Shown here piece by piece: positions 9,219 through 20,679 of a DNA stretch of 64,000 nt. A model generated the notes under the pieces. That model searched no databases. It had not been told where the DNA came from and was given only the letters and a program-made list of their open reading frames with translations. Within the stretch, counting starts at the first letter, position 1. Every line of letters begins with the position of its first letter. The stretch covers positions 806,001-870,000 of the forward strand of contig JAGMVK010000001.1 of assembly GCA_020747065.1 (NCBI GenBank), read 5' to 3'. The position numbers and the translations under genes were made by a program. This DNA is from Cadophora sp. MPI-SDFR-AT-0126. Its lineage: Eukaryota > Ascomycota > Leotiomycetes > Helotiales > Ploettnerulaceae.

Positions 9219-11336
9219 ATGCTGTCGTTTGCTCTCCTCGGGATCATATCTCTCGTGATTGTGATTGTTTATGCTGGGTTTCAGGAACAGAGAAGAAAGA
9301 GGGTGCCTCCTGGTACTCGTCCACTTCCCGGGCCTAGGGGTATGATCTTTCTCTTCTTACTACTTAGTGTATTTTTTTTTTTTTTTTGGTTAAATACTTC
9401 AATAATGATTGACTTCAAGCACAGGTTTACCATTTATTGGACGAGTCCATGACGTGCCAAGTGTGGCCACATGGTTAAAGTTTTGGGAATGGTCGAAGGT
9501 TTATGGTCCGATATATCAGATGGAGATCTTCGGTTCTGTCCACGTCTGGATATCCTCTGAAGAGATTGCCAACGACTTATTGTCCAAACGAGGGACGATA
9601 TACTCGGACCGGCCGACGATTCCTAATCTTCCTGATAATAGGACTTCTGGAGATTATCTGGCGCTACTTGGACGCACTGGTAGACATTACTCTCTTCTCA
9701 GTAGAGATTTTTCTGCGTTTGATTTGTCACTTACGAATATGCAGAAACATGGAAGCGTCAACGCAAAGTGTCGCATCAGGTCATGTCCCGCCCAACGGCT
9801 GAGTCGTTATACAATTACCCATCTGTAGAATGCAAGCGTCTCCTCTACCAGATGAGTAAAGACCCTTCCAACTATATCGCCCACATCGAGCAATACACTA
9901 GCCGCACCATCAGTCGGCTCTCCTGGGGAGCTCCTCACTTCGCCGATGAGCTTCGCATCGGTACCTTCGGACTCCTCACCACCATCTCGCCATCGGGCGC
10001 AGTGCCCAACATCGTCTCCTGGCTCTCGCACCTCCCCGCCTGGCTCAGTCCCTGGCAACAAGTCGAGAACGCACGACATGCACGGGAGCACAAATTCTTC
10101 CGACACTGCTACGACACCGTCAAATCCGCCATCTCAAACGGTATCGCAGCACCCAGCTACATGAAAGCGTTTCTCGAAGAGAAAGAGAAAGGGAAGCACG
10201 ATATGCGCGACGAGGAGGGACAGTATATAGTCGGCATGATGGCTATTGCTGGTGCGTTGACTATTGGGAGCCCGCTGCAGAGCTATGTACTTGCGATGTG
10301 CCATTATCCGGAGTGGCAGGAGAAGTTGAGGGAGGAGATGAGGGTGGTTTGTGGGGAGAGGTGTCCGGAGTGGGAGGATAGACAGAGGTTGCCGATGTTG
10401 AGGGCTGTGGTGAAAGAGGTTGTGAGGTGGAGACCGCCTGTTCCTACTGGTATGTACCTACTAATCATCTAATCTGCTTCGCTTTTTCGCTTATTTCCAA
10501 ACAACATCTGTCTTTTGCACAACCGCTCATGGAGTACAATATCTAATACACGAAAAGGAATACCTCACTGTCTCGAAAAAGACGACGTCTACAACGGCTA
10601 CCACATTCCAGCAGGTGCCACCATCCACGCTCTAGAATGGTAAGGTCTAATCCCCGCTTTTTTAATCTATCTCCTTTCCCAGACAACTACCAAACAGATA
10701 CAACTAACCCAACCCCCTAGGGGCATAACCCGCGATCCCACCATCTACCCCTCACCCGAGACCTTCCTCCCAGAACGCTGGCTCTCCCCCTCCTACCCAA
10801 CCTACCGCGAACCACTCACGCACTTCCCAACCCTCAAAGCGCACTCGCAATTCGGGTTCGGGCGCCGCACCTGCACGGGCGTCGACATCGTCGAGCAGGA
10901 GCTGTTCCTCGTGATGGGCGGTCTGGCGTGGGCGTTTGATATTGGGAAGAAGGAGGGGGTGGAGGTCCCGCTTGCGCGGTATACGAGTTTGTTGATTGCG
11001 AAGCCGGAGAGGTTTGTGTTTGAGTGTAGGGTTGTGGAGCGTGGTGAGGATGGGGATGGGGATGGGAAGGGTATGAAGGAGAGGCTGGAGAGGATGTGGA
11101 GGGATGTTAATGAGGGGAGGGTGGAGGATTTGGTTCCTCCTGGGGAGGAAGGGGGGGTTGTGTTTGAGAAGAGGGAGGGTGAACAGGTTTTGAATCTGGG
11201 GACGCCGGAGGGGGGGTTGAGTGAGAGGGAGAGTGAGAGTGATGGGGATGGGGTTGGAGAGGTGGTCCTTGTTGAGAAGGAGGTGTTGGTGGGAGATGAT
11301 GAGGTGGGAGTCGAGTGTCCTGGGGCGTGGAGGTAA
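9219..11336 (+). CDS. Cytochrome P450 monooxygenase with unusual C-terminal extension
   Basis: Haem-thiolate monooxygenase, probably anchored in the ER. Exons 9219-9339, 9425-9679, 9745-10449, 10558-10639 and 10721-11336 give about 592 residues. Seen: an N-terminal membrane anchor (FALLGIISLVIVIVYAGF), a proline hinge PPGTRPLPGPRGLPFIG, helix C region ETWKRQRKV, the K-helix ExxR (EVVR in KEVVRWRPPVPTG), a PERW motif (FLPERWL) and the haem loop FGFGRRTCTG with Cys about 439. The I-helix motif reads AGALT (about 294-298), keeping Thr but with Leu where the acid/acid-amide residue usually sits. About 150 residues follow the haem Cys, roughly 90 more than normal, ending in a Gly/Glu/Asp/Val-rich tail from G-rich DNA. 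Intron 1 contains a run of 17 T. No other biosynthetic genes sit next to it, so the substrate is unknown. Confidence 0.9.
9372..9388 (+). repeat. Poly-T run in P450 intron 1
   Basis: Seventeen consecutive T in the 85-nt first intron, upstream of the acceptor at 9424. It is a likely site of length variation and of sequencing slippage. Confidence 0.8.
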
Positions 11337-13449
11337 ATCGTTTTGGGGGTTACGATTCCGCATCTTGTCCCTGAGTAAGAGAGGTGTGAAGATATACACG
11401 CTTGCTACCTGATTGAAGGGTTGTTTTGAGTATCAAAGGAGAAGGGTGGGTTATGATTGAATGTAATTATCTCGTTGCTTGTTATTGGTAGCTATTGAGT
11501 CGAGGCCTGGCAGTAATACCATCTCGTCCTACATATTCGCAAGTATCTTTCTGGATCTCTCGACTCAGCGACTTGCTGTCAATTTTTGGAATTGATGAAA
11601 AAGAGAAGAAAGCTCAGAGTCTATTTCAGCCTCGATATCTGGTCAAAACTGGATAGAAGCGGTGAGATACGCTCGGCAACAGCGGTTCTATGATGGTTAA
11701 TATCAGATTCAGACATTCATCTCTGGATAATTGCGGACACAAGCGAATCTTAGATTGCAGCGACTGCCAATACGGACTTTAGATCCAATGATAGTGACGA
11801 TCCTCTGGGTAGCAGGAGTTGGTAAGGGGAAGTCTTGGTATTTCTACTGTTGCTGGTTGCTGGAGATGAGGGTGCCTCGAATGTGACTCCAAGACCTGTG
11901 CCGGCTGTAAAATGCATCATCCCGGTTAAAGAATGAAATTGTCTATCTTTCGTTGCTGCTCGAGTCCGGAGTGCTCTTTCTCGCTGGAGATAGGCGCCTT
12001 GCAGTCCATTTCGAAGCAAAAACGAGACGATTCGGATGATAGATCCCAAGCTCTTTTGAGACGAGTTTCCATGCTCCATTCAGTATCTGTGCTCCAATTA
12101 CTGAATGAAGCTCGATGTGCTTTCAAAATGCACGTTCTCGTTACACCTAACATGGGGCTCGCGGAAGTAGTGGTCCAGTGATATTGTGTTGCCCTTCGGA
12201 AAAGCTCTCGCTTTTGACTGGTGGCAGAGCGAGGCACATGAGAAGCCCGGATCTCTCTCCCCTCTTCTGTCATTCCGTCTCTTCCTCCTCTCCCACCGCG
12301 CATTCAAAGTACCTTTGATCCTTCAACAAAAAGGAGAAGCACACAGCATATTCGCATCCGACGACGCTCACGACACGAGAAGAGCAGACGACGAAAACAA
12401 AGGAACCGATGAGAGCAAGGGTCAAGCGACTGCGCCCGAGTCTCACTGAGGCATGGCATGCACACTGGAAGCGCCGTTCGCGAAAGTACTGCACTGAGGA
12501 TGATGTCCTCTGTCTCATCGACGAACAGAAATCCCTCCCCAAAGGCATTTTCCGTGGTTTGTCTGTCCAGCGCCTAGTCTGGCCATGCTTTTTTTCGAGT
12601 TATGATTAAAGTCTATATTTATTAGCAAATTGGAGAGAAGAGGGCGAAGAGAGGAAAGAGTTTTCCTTGATGACATCCCCCCCTTGGCGGGTTCCTTATT
12701 CGCTGGGCTGGGGGGTATCCAACAAGGTGTTTTCTTGACTCTCTGTTTTTGCGTCAGTCAGTCAGTCAGTATGCTGGGCTGAGCTGGGCAAGAAGTCTGC
12801 CCCTCCATGCCCATGCCCTTGCCCTATCTTTTGTCTCGTCCACGTCTTCGTTCCGATGGCTTATTGTCTGCCAGTTTTTTATATATCGGTGTATCAGCAT
12901 CGTTGTTGGCTATCAATTCCTGCGCATTCATCATCAGGTCCAGTTGAGTGATTTGTGATTGATTGTTCTATTCTGTTCTGCAGACGAGTGTGTCAGATTG
13001 CCTACTCAGCTACCTCACAAGGTACTCAAAATTCCAGCTCCCCCCCCCCACCCACCTGAGCAACCCGCACCTCTTTCTTCTTCCGGCCCATATCCAGTAC
13101 CAAGTCTGATCTACGAACAAAGTCCAGCAACTAACAGCACCGTCGCCAGTACCTACTTCAGCATCAACAGCCCTTCTCCGTCGCAAGAACTACACCGCAA
13201 GATCATAGCACTACCTCATAGTCAACATATCATTCGAGTACTGGAAACTTCAACTGTTGTCGCCCTTCAGCCTCTCCAATCTCCTCGAGTCGATTTCTCT
13301 CCGATAAGTCCTACAATACCTTGCTTTGCGAACACAATTGGCAGATATATACCTTGAGGTATAGAGCTCGCAGGTTGGCGAGCGGGAGCGGTAGTGGATA
13401 GAGGTCGGGGCAGAGCCACAAGCGGAAGCAGAGAAGTGTATACATCATC
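11337..13449. other. Intergenic; long upstream region of the ZIP gene
   Basis: 2.1 kb with small ORFs on both strands and no recognisable domain. The right half is pyrimidine-rich, with a short CAGT repeat around 12757-12770 and a C-run near 13040, and looks like promoter and long 5' UTR. An ORF at 12959-13357 (+, Pro/Ser-rich) could be an upstream ORF of the transporter mRNA but has no conserved feature. Confidence 0.4.
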
Positions 13450-14871
13450 ATGTCGGACGCTCCGCCCTTCATCGAGGTATCTTGCGACAATGGCAACGAG
13501 TACGATGGTCGTATGGGGCTGCGCATATCCTCCATATTCGTGATTGGTTTTGGATCTATGCTGGGTACGTTTGTTCTGTGGCACAGTCTGGCTTTGATTG
13601 CACAGCTAATGCTATTTGTATAGGCGCTCTGTTACCAATTGCTCTTGCGAGAACAAAGCGCATGCATGTTCCTCCTGTAGCATTCTTCATTGCGAAGTAC
13701 TTTGGTTCGGGAGTAATCATTGCGACAGCATTCATACATGTATGTAAATCTAGCTCGGCTATCTTGTATACACTGCGAGCCGAACCCCTCGACCAAGTGA
13801 GACGATACTGATGGAACATAGCTTATGGCACCAGCCACAGAAGCTCTTCAATCACCATGCTTGACAGGCCCGATCACGGACTACAGCTGGGCGGAAGGAA
13901 TCGCTCTCATGACCGTCTTCACCATGTTCTTTATTGAGTTGATGGCTTCTAGATTTGATGTTTTTGGTTCCCATGAGCACGATACCGAGACGGTTGATCC
14001 GGCGAAGGGCTTATTACGAGATACGGAGAAATACGGCGGATCAGATGGAGCTTTCCAGACGGGTAAGACTTTTTTCCTTTTCGTCTGGAATCTGGACATT
14101 GTATCTGCATGAACATACCAAGCACTGAGGCACACAGTTTGTGCCATGTTCGTCTTAGGTGTTCAGTACTGACCGAATTATATAGCATCCAGCGGCCATG
14201 GACATAATGATCCAGACGCGAGTGCTGCTTCGACTGTCAACAATGTTGATGTAGGCGAAGGGGCATCGAGAGTGGTTTCCAATGGTCGCGTACCAGGACG
14301 AGAAGATGACTTTAGTTACCCTCCTGGAGGTCAGGATCATCTCGGACACAGTCGGACCCATTCTGATGACGACGAACACTTTGCAGCACAGATGACTGGA
14401 CTCTTCATCCTCGAATTCGGTGTGATCTTCCACTCGATATTCATCGGTCTCACCCTCGCTGTAGCGGGATCCGAGTTCACCGTCCTTTACATCGTGCTCT
14501 CGTTTCACCAAACGTTCGAAGGTCTCGGTCTAGGTTCCCGACTGGCAACTGCAGCGTGGCCGAAAAGCAAGAGCTGGCTGCCATGGGCAATGGGCGGAGC
14601 TTTCGGTCTCACCACACCAATCGCAATTGCCATTGGACTCGGCGTGCGGAGCAGCTTCGAGCCAGGAAGCGCCCGAACGCTCATCGTCCAAGGTGTCTTT
14701 GACGCTATCAGTGCCGGAATCCTCATTTACACTGGACTTGTGGAATTGATGGCTCACGAGTTTATGTTTAATCCTGAGATGCGAAAGAGCTCCATCAAAA
14801 TGATGCTTTTCGCTTACGGTTGCATGTGTCTTGGAGCCGGTCTCATGGCTGTCCTTGGTAGGTGGGCGTGA
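13450..14871 (+). CDS. ZIP-family zinc/iron transporter (Zrt-like)
   Basis: Plasma-membrane divalent metal importer of the ZIP family. Exons 13450-13564, 13624-13739, 13822-14062 and 14186-14871 give 385 residues. Seen: eight predicted membrane helices. Three lie before a variable loop rich in His and Asp (SSGHGHNDPD..., HLGHSRTHSDDDEH); five follow. The metal-site helices are clear: TM4 FHSIFIGLTLAV and TM5 SFHQTFEGLGLG, which carry the conserved His and His/Glu ligands. It ends LGAGLMAVLGRWA, as in Zrt1/Zrt2-like fungal proteins. The short N-terminus has no signal peptide. I did not see a Zap1-type site upstream, so zinc regulation cannot be claimed. Zrt1-like versus Zrt2-like cannot be decided from sequence alone. 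Confidence 0.93.
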
Positions 14872-16019
14872 ATGAATCAGGATGTGTGAGTTTAAATATA
14901 TAACTTACTCGTTCTTCGCAACACTCAGAGATGATGGGGAGGAAGATTGGATTCAATTCCATTGGATATGGATAGATCAGGGTAGAAGGGTCGGTTCAAG
15001 GATTTGGCGCAGGGGGTTTGGAATTGGATATGGGAGTGCCTGGTATGGCATAGCATGGAATCGGCGGTCTCTTTGACAAGGCTAGAAGAGAAGAACGAGA
15101 AGTATGGTCTGAAAGAACGAAGATCATTGGCCTTCAGTACAGGAATTCTAGTGGGGAGTCAGGTTGCTCGTGAAGACACAAAGTAAATAGTTATGTTTAT
15201 ACATATTTGACAGCATACCTTCTTGGAACTCACGATCCAAACACTTCAACACCCAGTGGCTCCCAGTTTTTTGCAGAGGTTACCTCACACAGCTGTGATG
15301 AGTGCGTAGGTATTGTCCCTTCCCTTCCATCTATCTCCTTTCTGCATGCCCCAGAAATATTTCCCCACTTCTATATTTTGCATCAAAGCCGTATTTCAAA
15401 GACGACGAATCCCAAGTCAAAAGCAGCATATCGCAAAATTCTGCATCTTTTCCAACAAGCTAGCAACTTTCTCGACAACCCAGAACCAAGCCAAGTCCCG
15501 CACCCTGCTCCTGCCCCTGCTCCTGCTCCAACAGGTTGAGAGATGAAAGGCTTTGAATAGAGATGGAAGGAGCCATACTGCAACCGACTGACTCATGAAA
15601 AGCTTGGATATGCTTCAATCTGTACATGGCAGTCTTCTATTTTCAGTTGTCGATGGGGTTCACACTCTCTTGGATCGCCCCTTCCTTGTCGTCAAACGGC
15701 TCTTGGGGGTGAAGGTTTGGAATATGGCTTCGTATTACTTTCATGCTTTATCCTCTCCATCACCATCTTAACAACTGACTGCATAATAATTTCTCAAACC
15801 GTTTATTGCTGTATCGATATCTCATCCACTGAAACACGGGTCGATGCCGGCCTGGTCTACCTTTCTATGACCCTTAGAACTTCTGGGAGCAGCTGCTGCT
15901 CTACTTACCGATATTTGGCTGAGACAGGCGCCGATCATCAGACTCGCCCCGAGTCAGAGAAAGATAAAGGCAGATCCAGATCTAAAAACGAAGTTTTCGA
16001 AGACAGAACCGAGCTCGAA
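14872..16019. other. Intergenic region before the paralogue trio
   Basis: 1.1 kb. It contains a short CCTGCT/CCTGCCC repeat at 15503-15530 and an open upstream extension of the next gene's frame from 15717. That extension is hydrophobic and Cys-rich, unlike the rest of the protein, so I treat it as 5' UTR or intron. A small upstream coding exon cannot be excluded. Confidence 0.4.
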
Positions 16020-17538
16020 ATGGCCCGGAATCCGTCTGAAGACGGTGACGCTCAGCCAGGACAAGGGGCAGTCCGGCAATCTCAGAAGACCGTTCAACAA
16101 GAGAGAGGGTTAAATAGGCTAGATTCTCTCGATGCTGGAAAAATCCTCGAGATCTACGACAATGTCCATAAACAATTCAATCAGCTATGTACTCAAGAAG
16201 AGATGGCTCGTGCCTCGGTGCGGGCTAAAGAGGACTCGCAGCGAGAAGTGAGGCGTGCGAGGGACGATCGCGAACTGTTCAAAAGATTGAAACGTGACGA
16301 GGCTTTGAGCGCTGGGATGGCTTTGATAAGATACGTCGAACGCTTACAGAGGAGTGTCCCCGGAGCGAAAGAATCAGATCGGATTATCGAGTCAGAACGG
16401 CCGAGGACTGTATCGCTGGATAGAATGAACAATGTCCCCGAGGATGAATACCCAAACCAGGAAGTGGAGTCGGAACTTAGATCGATACCATCGGAAGAGG
16501 TGGAGGACTGGGAGTCGGTACTTGTAGAAGACAATAAAGTGTACGTCCTTCGGTGCTACCCCTGCATCAAAATTGGCAGCGCCTTTTGGTCGAAAGCGTT
16601 GACCGAGAAAGGCATCAGAAAAGCCTGGAGAAAGCATAGCTGGGAATGTCTTGAACGCGATTATGGACCTCTACGGAACGATGACGTGGTCAAGACATTT
16701 GGAATCTTGGTAGAAGGTGCAACTTCCGAATGGTATGAGGCATTCAAAGATTACTTCAAGAATCACTTTGGCAAACCACCCAGAAGGAAGAACACCACCA
16801 GCGACGACTTTTCGGAAAGTATGCTACGCTTTGCAGATCGTTATCAGCATGATAATGAATACGGCAACCAAAGTGACAGAGCAAGATATGCAGAGAAGGT
16901 ATCAGGTATGCAACACCCAGCGTATCTTGTGTTGCCCTTCACACAATTCAACAGTTTGGACTAAAGAGAGCCTAGATGAAAACTTCACTCACTCCGAGAT
17001 TCCCGGCTACGAATGCGATGAAGACACAGACAAAGATTTCATAGGACCAAACGATCACGATGGTCCCGCCAAAGTTGGCCCTGCAAGAGTTAGACCCCGA
17101 AGATTTGATCGAGATGATGAATCCGAAGATGAAAGTCTTTTCATGTCCCATACCTCCGAATATTCCAGTCGATATTGGCGCGATCAGAGGGATCTCAACA
17201 ATCGATCACCCAATATAGGAAACAATGAAGGAGCTACTCCCTCATCCGGATTGACAACAATGAGCCCTCACCACCTAGAGAGGAGCAATTCACCGTCAAC
17301 ATCTACAGCCCACAAAAGTATGTTTTTTCTCCCCCTCAATTTCGTGAAATGACTCATCTCAACAGGGCTCCAACCGGGGAAGCCCAAGCTAGGAGAGCCA
17401 TGTCGCATTATGGCGGCGATTCACGGAAGGGGTGTGCCTCCAGCTTCACAATCTCCACTTAAGCGGTCACCGACGGGCCCTATACAATCAAGGCGCAAGC
17501 GACGAAACATTATAAATGATTCGAGTGATGCTCAGTGA
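16020..17538 (+). CDS. Uncharacterised coiled-coil protein with Cys/His core (trio member 1)
   Basis: Function unknown. Exons 16020-16905, 16955-17317 and 17366-17538 give about 473 residues. The N-terminal third is highly charged and probably coiled coil (ILEIYDNVHKQFNQL through RDDRELFKRLKRDEAL). The core is at about 170-250: VLVEDNKVYVLRCYPC, then KAWRKHSWEC, then NDDVVKTFGILVEG and WYEAFKDYF. It pairs a C-x2-C with an H-x3-C, which could bind zinc. An acidic, Ser/Asp-rich segment follows, and the tail has a basic cluster QSRRKRRN, suggesting the nucleus. The core aligns with the next two genes. The frame is open back to 15717, but ATG 16020 begins the part that looks like the rest of the protein. 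Start uncertain; coding status strong because both introns restore one frame. Confidence 0.75.
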
Positions 17539-18914
17539 GATCATAAGTCTTGAGGAAGATCAGATTCGGTTCAATTGAAAGGATTCCTGGGCGGTAGAAG
17601 ATACTCCACAGAAATAGAGCCAGGAGAAAGCTGAACGAGGTTACGGACCTGGGCTTGCCGAACCGGCGCAGATATATCCTAGTCTTGGAAGCTAGATGTG
17701 TCTGCCGGTACCTGCATTTCCTGTACGTTGCGTTTGGTCAAGGATAACAATCATTTAAGTATGTCACTTGCCTTGGCTGGTGCCTAGTCAAATACAGCAG
17801 TGCCAAAATACAGGAATTGAAAGCACAGCGACCATGACCAATTCTATCGCTTCTATAGCCTCTTCACCGGAGACAATCCAGCGAAGCAAACAGCCAACTT
17901 CTCAGCCTTGGTAGTTCTCACCACTTGATCTGCTCAAGGCGCCAATGCCAAGCAATAAGCGAGTTTGAAGTCAACAATATGACTGGGGGCCAATTCTGGC
18001 AACCGTCCCACATGGCTAGCCAGATCTATTTGTAATTTTTGGGAAACCGGATATATTATCCAATTATCTTTGTGTGCAAATAACGTTGTCGATTGTTCTG
18101 TGAGACCCAGTCGCTTAGTAGTTGTCGTGCTTTGAACACTACAAAGGCTACCAGAATCATGCTCAGGCATTTCTTGCGTCATTGACTTCTCGGTATTGGG
18201 TGCGTAGAAAGGCTTCGAAAGACCGAAAAATACGGTTGGGTGCTTGAAAATATTCTTCCTTTTGGATCGAAGGAACCATTTCACCTGCCAACCTCGTGGG
18301 CTGTGTTCCAGCCTTTTGTCTCCAAGCTTGACAGAACCTACACTCTCGTGCCTTCGATTTCTCAGCACTCTCTTTGATGCATGTTCTTTATTCAATTATG
18401 TCGACCGTGTCTTTACTTAACCTTCTTGATCACCACTTGGCGAATAAAGACTCGATGACACGATGAACGAGAGAACCGACAATGAATTTTTAACGAGCCA
18501 CATCAAGGTTACTCGCTGGTTATGTTGAGAAGACTCTTCAAGCAACATAGTACTAGTAAGAGATGCTTGAAACCGACGAGACAAAAGTGTTTATTCTTCA
18601 GAGCCCTTTGTCACAAGACGATTCTGGAGGATTGTGTTGATATGTATTCTTCGTTGAGCACTAGAAAGAATACTGAGAACATTATCACGCTCTTTCACAG
18701 CTAGAAGAAAGAGTATTTGTGCCGCTCATCGACCAATTTCCAGATGGATCGAGCGCTTCTCATTGATATCGCTAGATCTGTTGGAAAATTGATACTTGCT
18801 CTGTGACTCTTAATCTGGCTTGACAGCTTATTGAGTTAAATAGGAAGCTTCTTCCCAATAGTGTACCCCATTTCCAACCATATTCCAGCTTAACAGCTCG
18901 AGCCACCTGCCAGA
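17539..18914. other. Intergenic between trio members 1 and 2; one minus-strand ORF
   Basis: 1.4 kb. An ORF at 18395-17934 (-), 153 codons, begins with a basic segment (HASKRVLRNRRHESV) and has no recognisable domain; there is no core motif of the neighbouring family in it. I give it a low chance of being a real gene. Confidence 0.3.
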
Positions 18915-20035
18915 ATGTCAGATCATGGAGATGCTGCCGTGGAGGAACCTCTCAACCCTGCTGATAGCGCTTCTGAGTTCAACGACCTTCTCAAAACATT
19001 CAAGGCCAAATACGATCGACAAAATAAGAGTAGGTTCTTGGACGAAGACGAAACCATCAAGGAGGAAAGAGAAAGAAAGGATGAGATACTCGACGAGAAG
19101 CGCATGCGAGAAGATGAAGCCAAGAAGAAGTTGAGAGAGGCGGAGAGGGACAAATACGTTCTTCACGAATTGAAAGCTTACTACAATAACTCCCTCGTAG
19201 TCAATAGCGAGGAAGACAATCCTGTAGCTGCAGATGAGGATGGGCTCGACAGAGCAGAGCCTGGACCATCACGGGTAGCATCACGAGCAATAACTGGATT
19301 AGCATCACAAACTATCAACAAGGATGAGGTCAAGTCTACGAGATTGTGGTCCAAATTGATGATGGTCTCTACGTCCTCAGATGTGGGTTCGGCGGCGACG
19401 GCGAGAGTGAGTTCAAACCAACTTACAATCCCACCCCCCTCCCCCCATCTTGCTTTGCATGGTTACGAAGTGATCTGGACCCGTCATGCTCGGGACTATC
19501 ACAAGATGACAAACTTTGGGCGTGAATACAAGGAAACATTCGGAACGAAAGTCGTGGGTGCCGACGCAAAATGGTGGCGGGACCATGTGGTGAATTTCTA
19601 CAAACACCGACGAAGTGAGTTGAAGAAGGCACGGGAGACGAGAGATAGCCACACGGATCAGGACAACCACCTGGACTCCGATTTAGATTCTGACGCTGGC
19701 CTCCACGATAACGCACCGCAGCCAGAACCTTCGAGAGGTGGCGAAAAATACGATCTCCGGAGACAGGAAACGGCCAACTACATGTCTACTGCTAGAGGAA
19801 AAATGCCAGCAGGCGCCAAAGAACAGGCGGTCAGGGGTGAGGATGCAGACGAAATACAGTCTGATGAAGATGGAAAACAAGGTCAGTAACCAAGTCACTG
19901 ATTGGTTTTGTTACTTGAAGGCGCACAAAGTTAGAAAAGAGCAATGCTGACATTGAGAACTTATAATTAGCCGCACGAAAGAAGAAGAACACGCCGGCAA
20001 AATTTTCCAAAGGCAAAGCTCCTGCAATAAACTAG
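18915..20035 (+). CDS. Uncharacterised coiled-coil protein with Cys/His core (trio member 2)
   Basis: Function unknown. Proposed exons 18915-19274, 19343-19406, 19471-19881 and 19971-20035 give 299 residues. The N-terminus is a charged coiled coil (EERERKDEILDEKRMRED...). A continuous ORF covers 18915-19889, but the unspliced frame misses the family core. Removing introns 19275-19342 and 19407-19470 yields IVVQIDDGLYVLRCGFGGDGE joined to MIWTRHARDYHK, FGREYKETFG and VVGADAKWW, which aligns with trio member 1 (VLVEDNKVYVLRC, KAWRKHSWEC, VVKTFG). Here the second Cys of the pair is missing (RCGFG). Intron 3 (GTCAGT...ATTAG) adds a basic tail ARKKKNTPAKFSKGK. The first intron is the least certain; its acceptor context is weak. 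Confidence 0.7.
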
Positions 20036-20679
20036 GTCTAGTGCGAAGCGCCAGAGATCAACACTTGCAAGAGGACCTGAGATGAAAGCCAAAAGAAACC
20101 CGGCCTATTCGTTAAGTTCGGAAGCAAAGGCTGAAGAAGCGACAAATGCTGTTGGAGATTGGACAGGGCAAGAGTCAACAGGAGGGTGTGAGATTATCTC
20201 TGGAGCATTTTTTCTTGTTTGGGAGGCAGTATTGACGAGCGAGAGACTGGTGGTGAATTTTCTTTTGGGGGTTTTGAATGGGATTGTCTTGTTGACATTT
20301 GGGTCTTAAGCGAAGCTGCAGTGTGCCTACCAGTTCATCATCACTTGCCAATATACACAAGTATGACAATCAATAGAAGTGTAACATGAAAATGTGTCGA
20401 AATAATCTGGCTGTGAAGGGTAATTATCTGTCCAGTGAGGGGAAGATGTACTCTTCGGTCATTTGTTCCTGCCAGATGAACAGATTTCGCCTTCCCGAGC
20501 CCCTGGTAGCTCTTGCCACTCAGAAACCTTTCATTATCATCTTCCAAGTCACAGTTCACAATCTTCTGGGCATTCCTGAACCCAAGGCATAGTTATCTTC
20601 GCATCAATTATTTCCATCCGATCTCTTCATTATCAGCCCCAAACAACAGTCTCCCTCGCTTCTATCCAGAATTGCCACC
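20036..20679. other. Intergenic between trio members 2 and 3
   Basis: About 640 bases with no supported gene; the last ~80 bases are a pyrimidine-rich leader before a well-placed start codon (CCACCATGA). Confidence 0.45.

Noticed and set aside
10752..11399. 215-codon minus-strand ORF opposite the last P450 exon
   Set aside because: Its Pro/Leu/Ile-rich sequence is the complement of G-rich coding DNA; no domain, and the plus strand clearly encodes the P450.
13267..13584. Minus-strand ORF before the ZIP gene
   Set aside because: Opposite the 5' UTR and first exon of the transporter; no protein-like features.
15717..16019. N-terminal extension of trio member 1 (hydrophobic, Cys-rich)
   Set aside because: Different composition from the rest of the protein and no counterpart in member 2; more likely 5' UTR or intron, though an upstream exon is not excluded.
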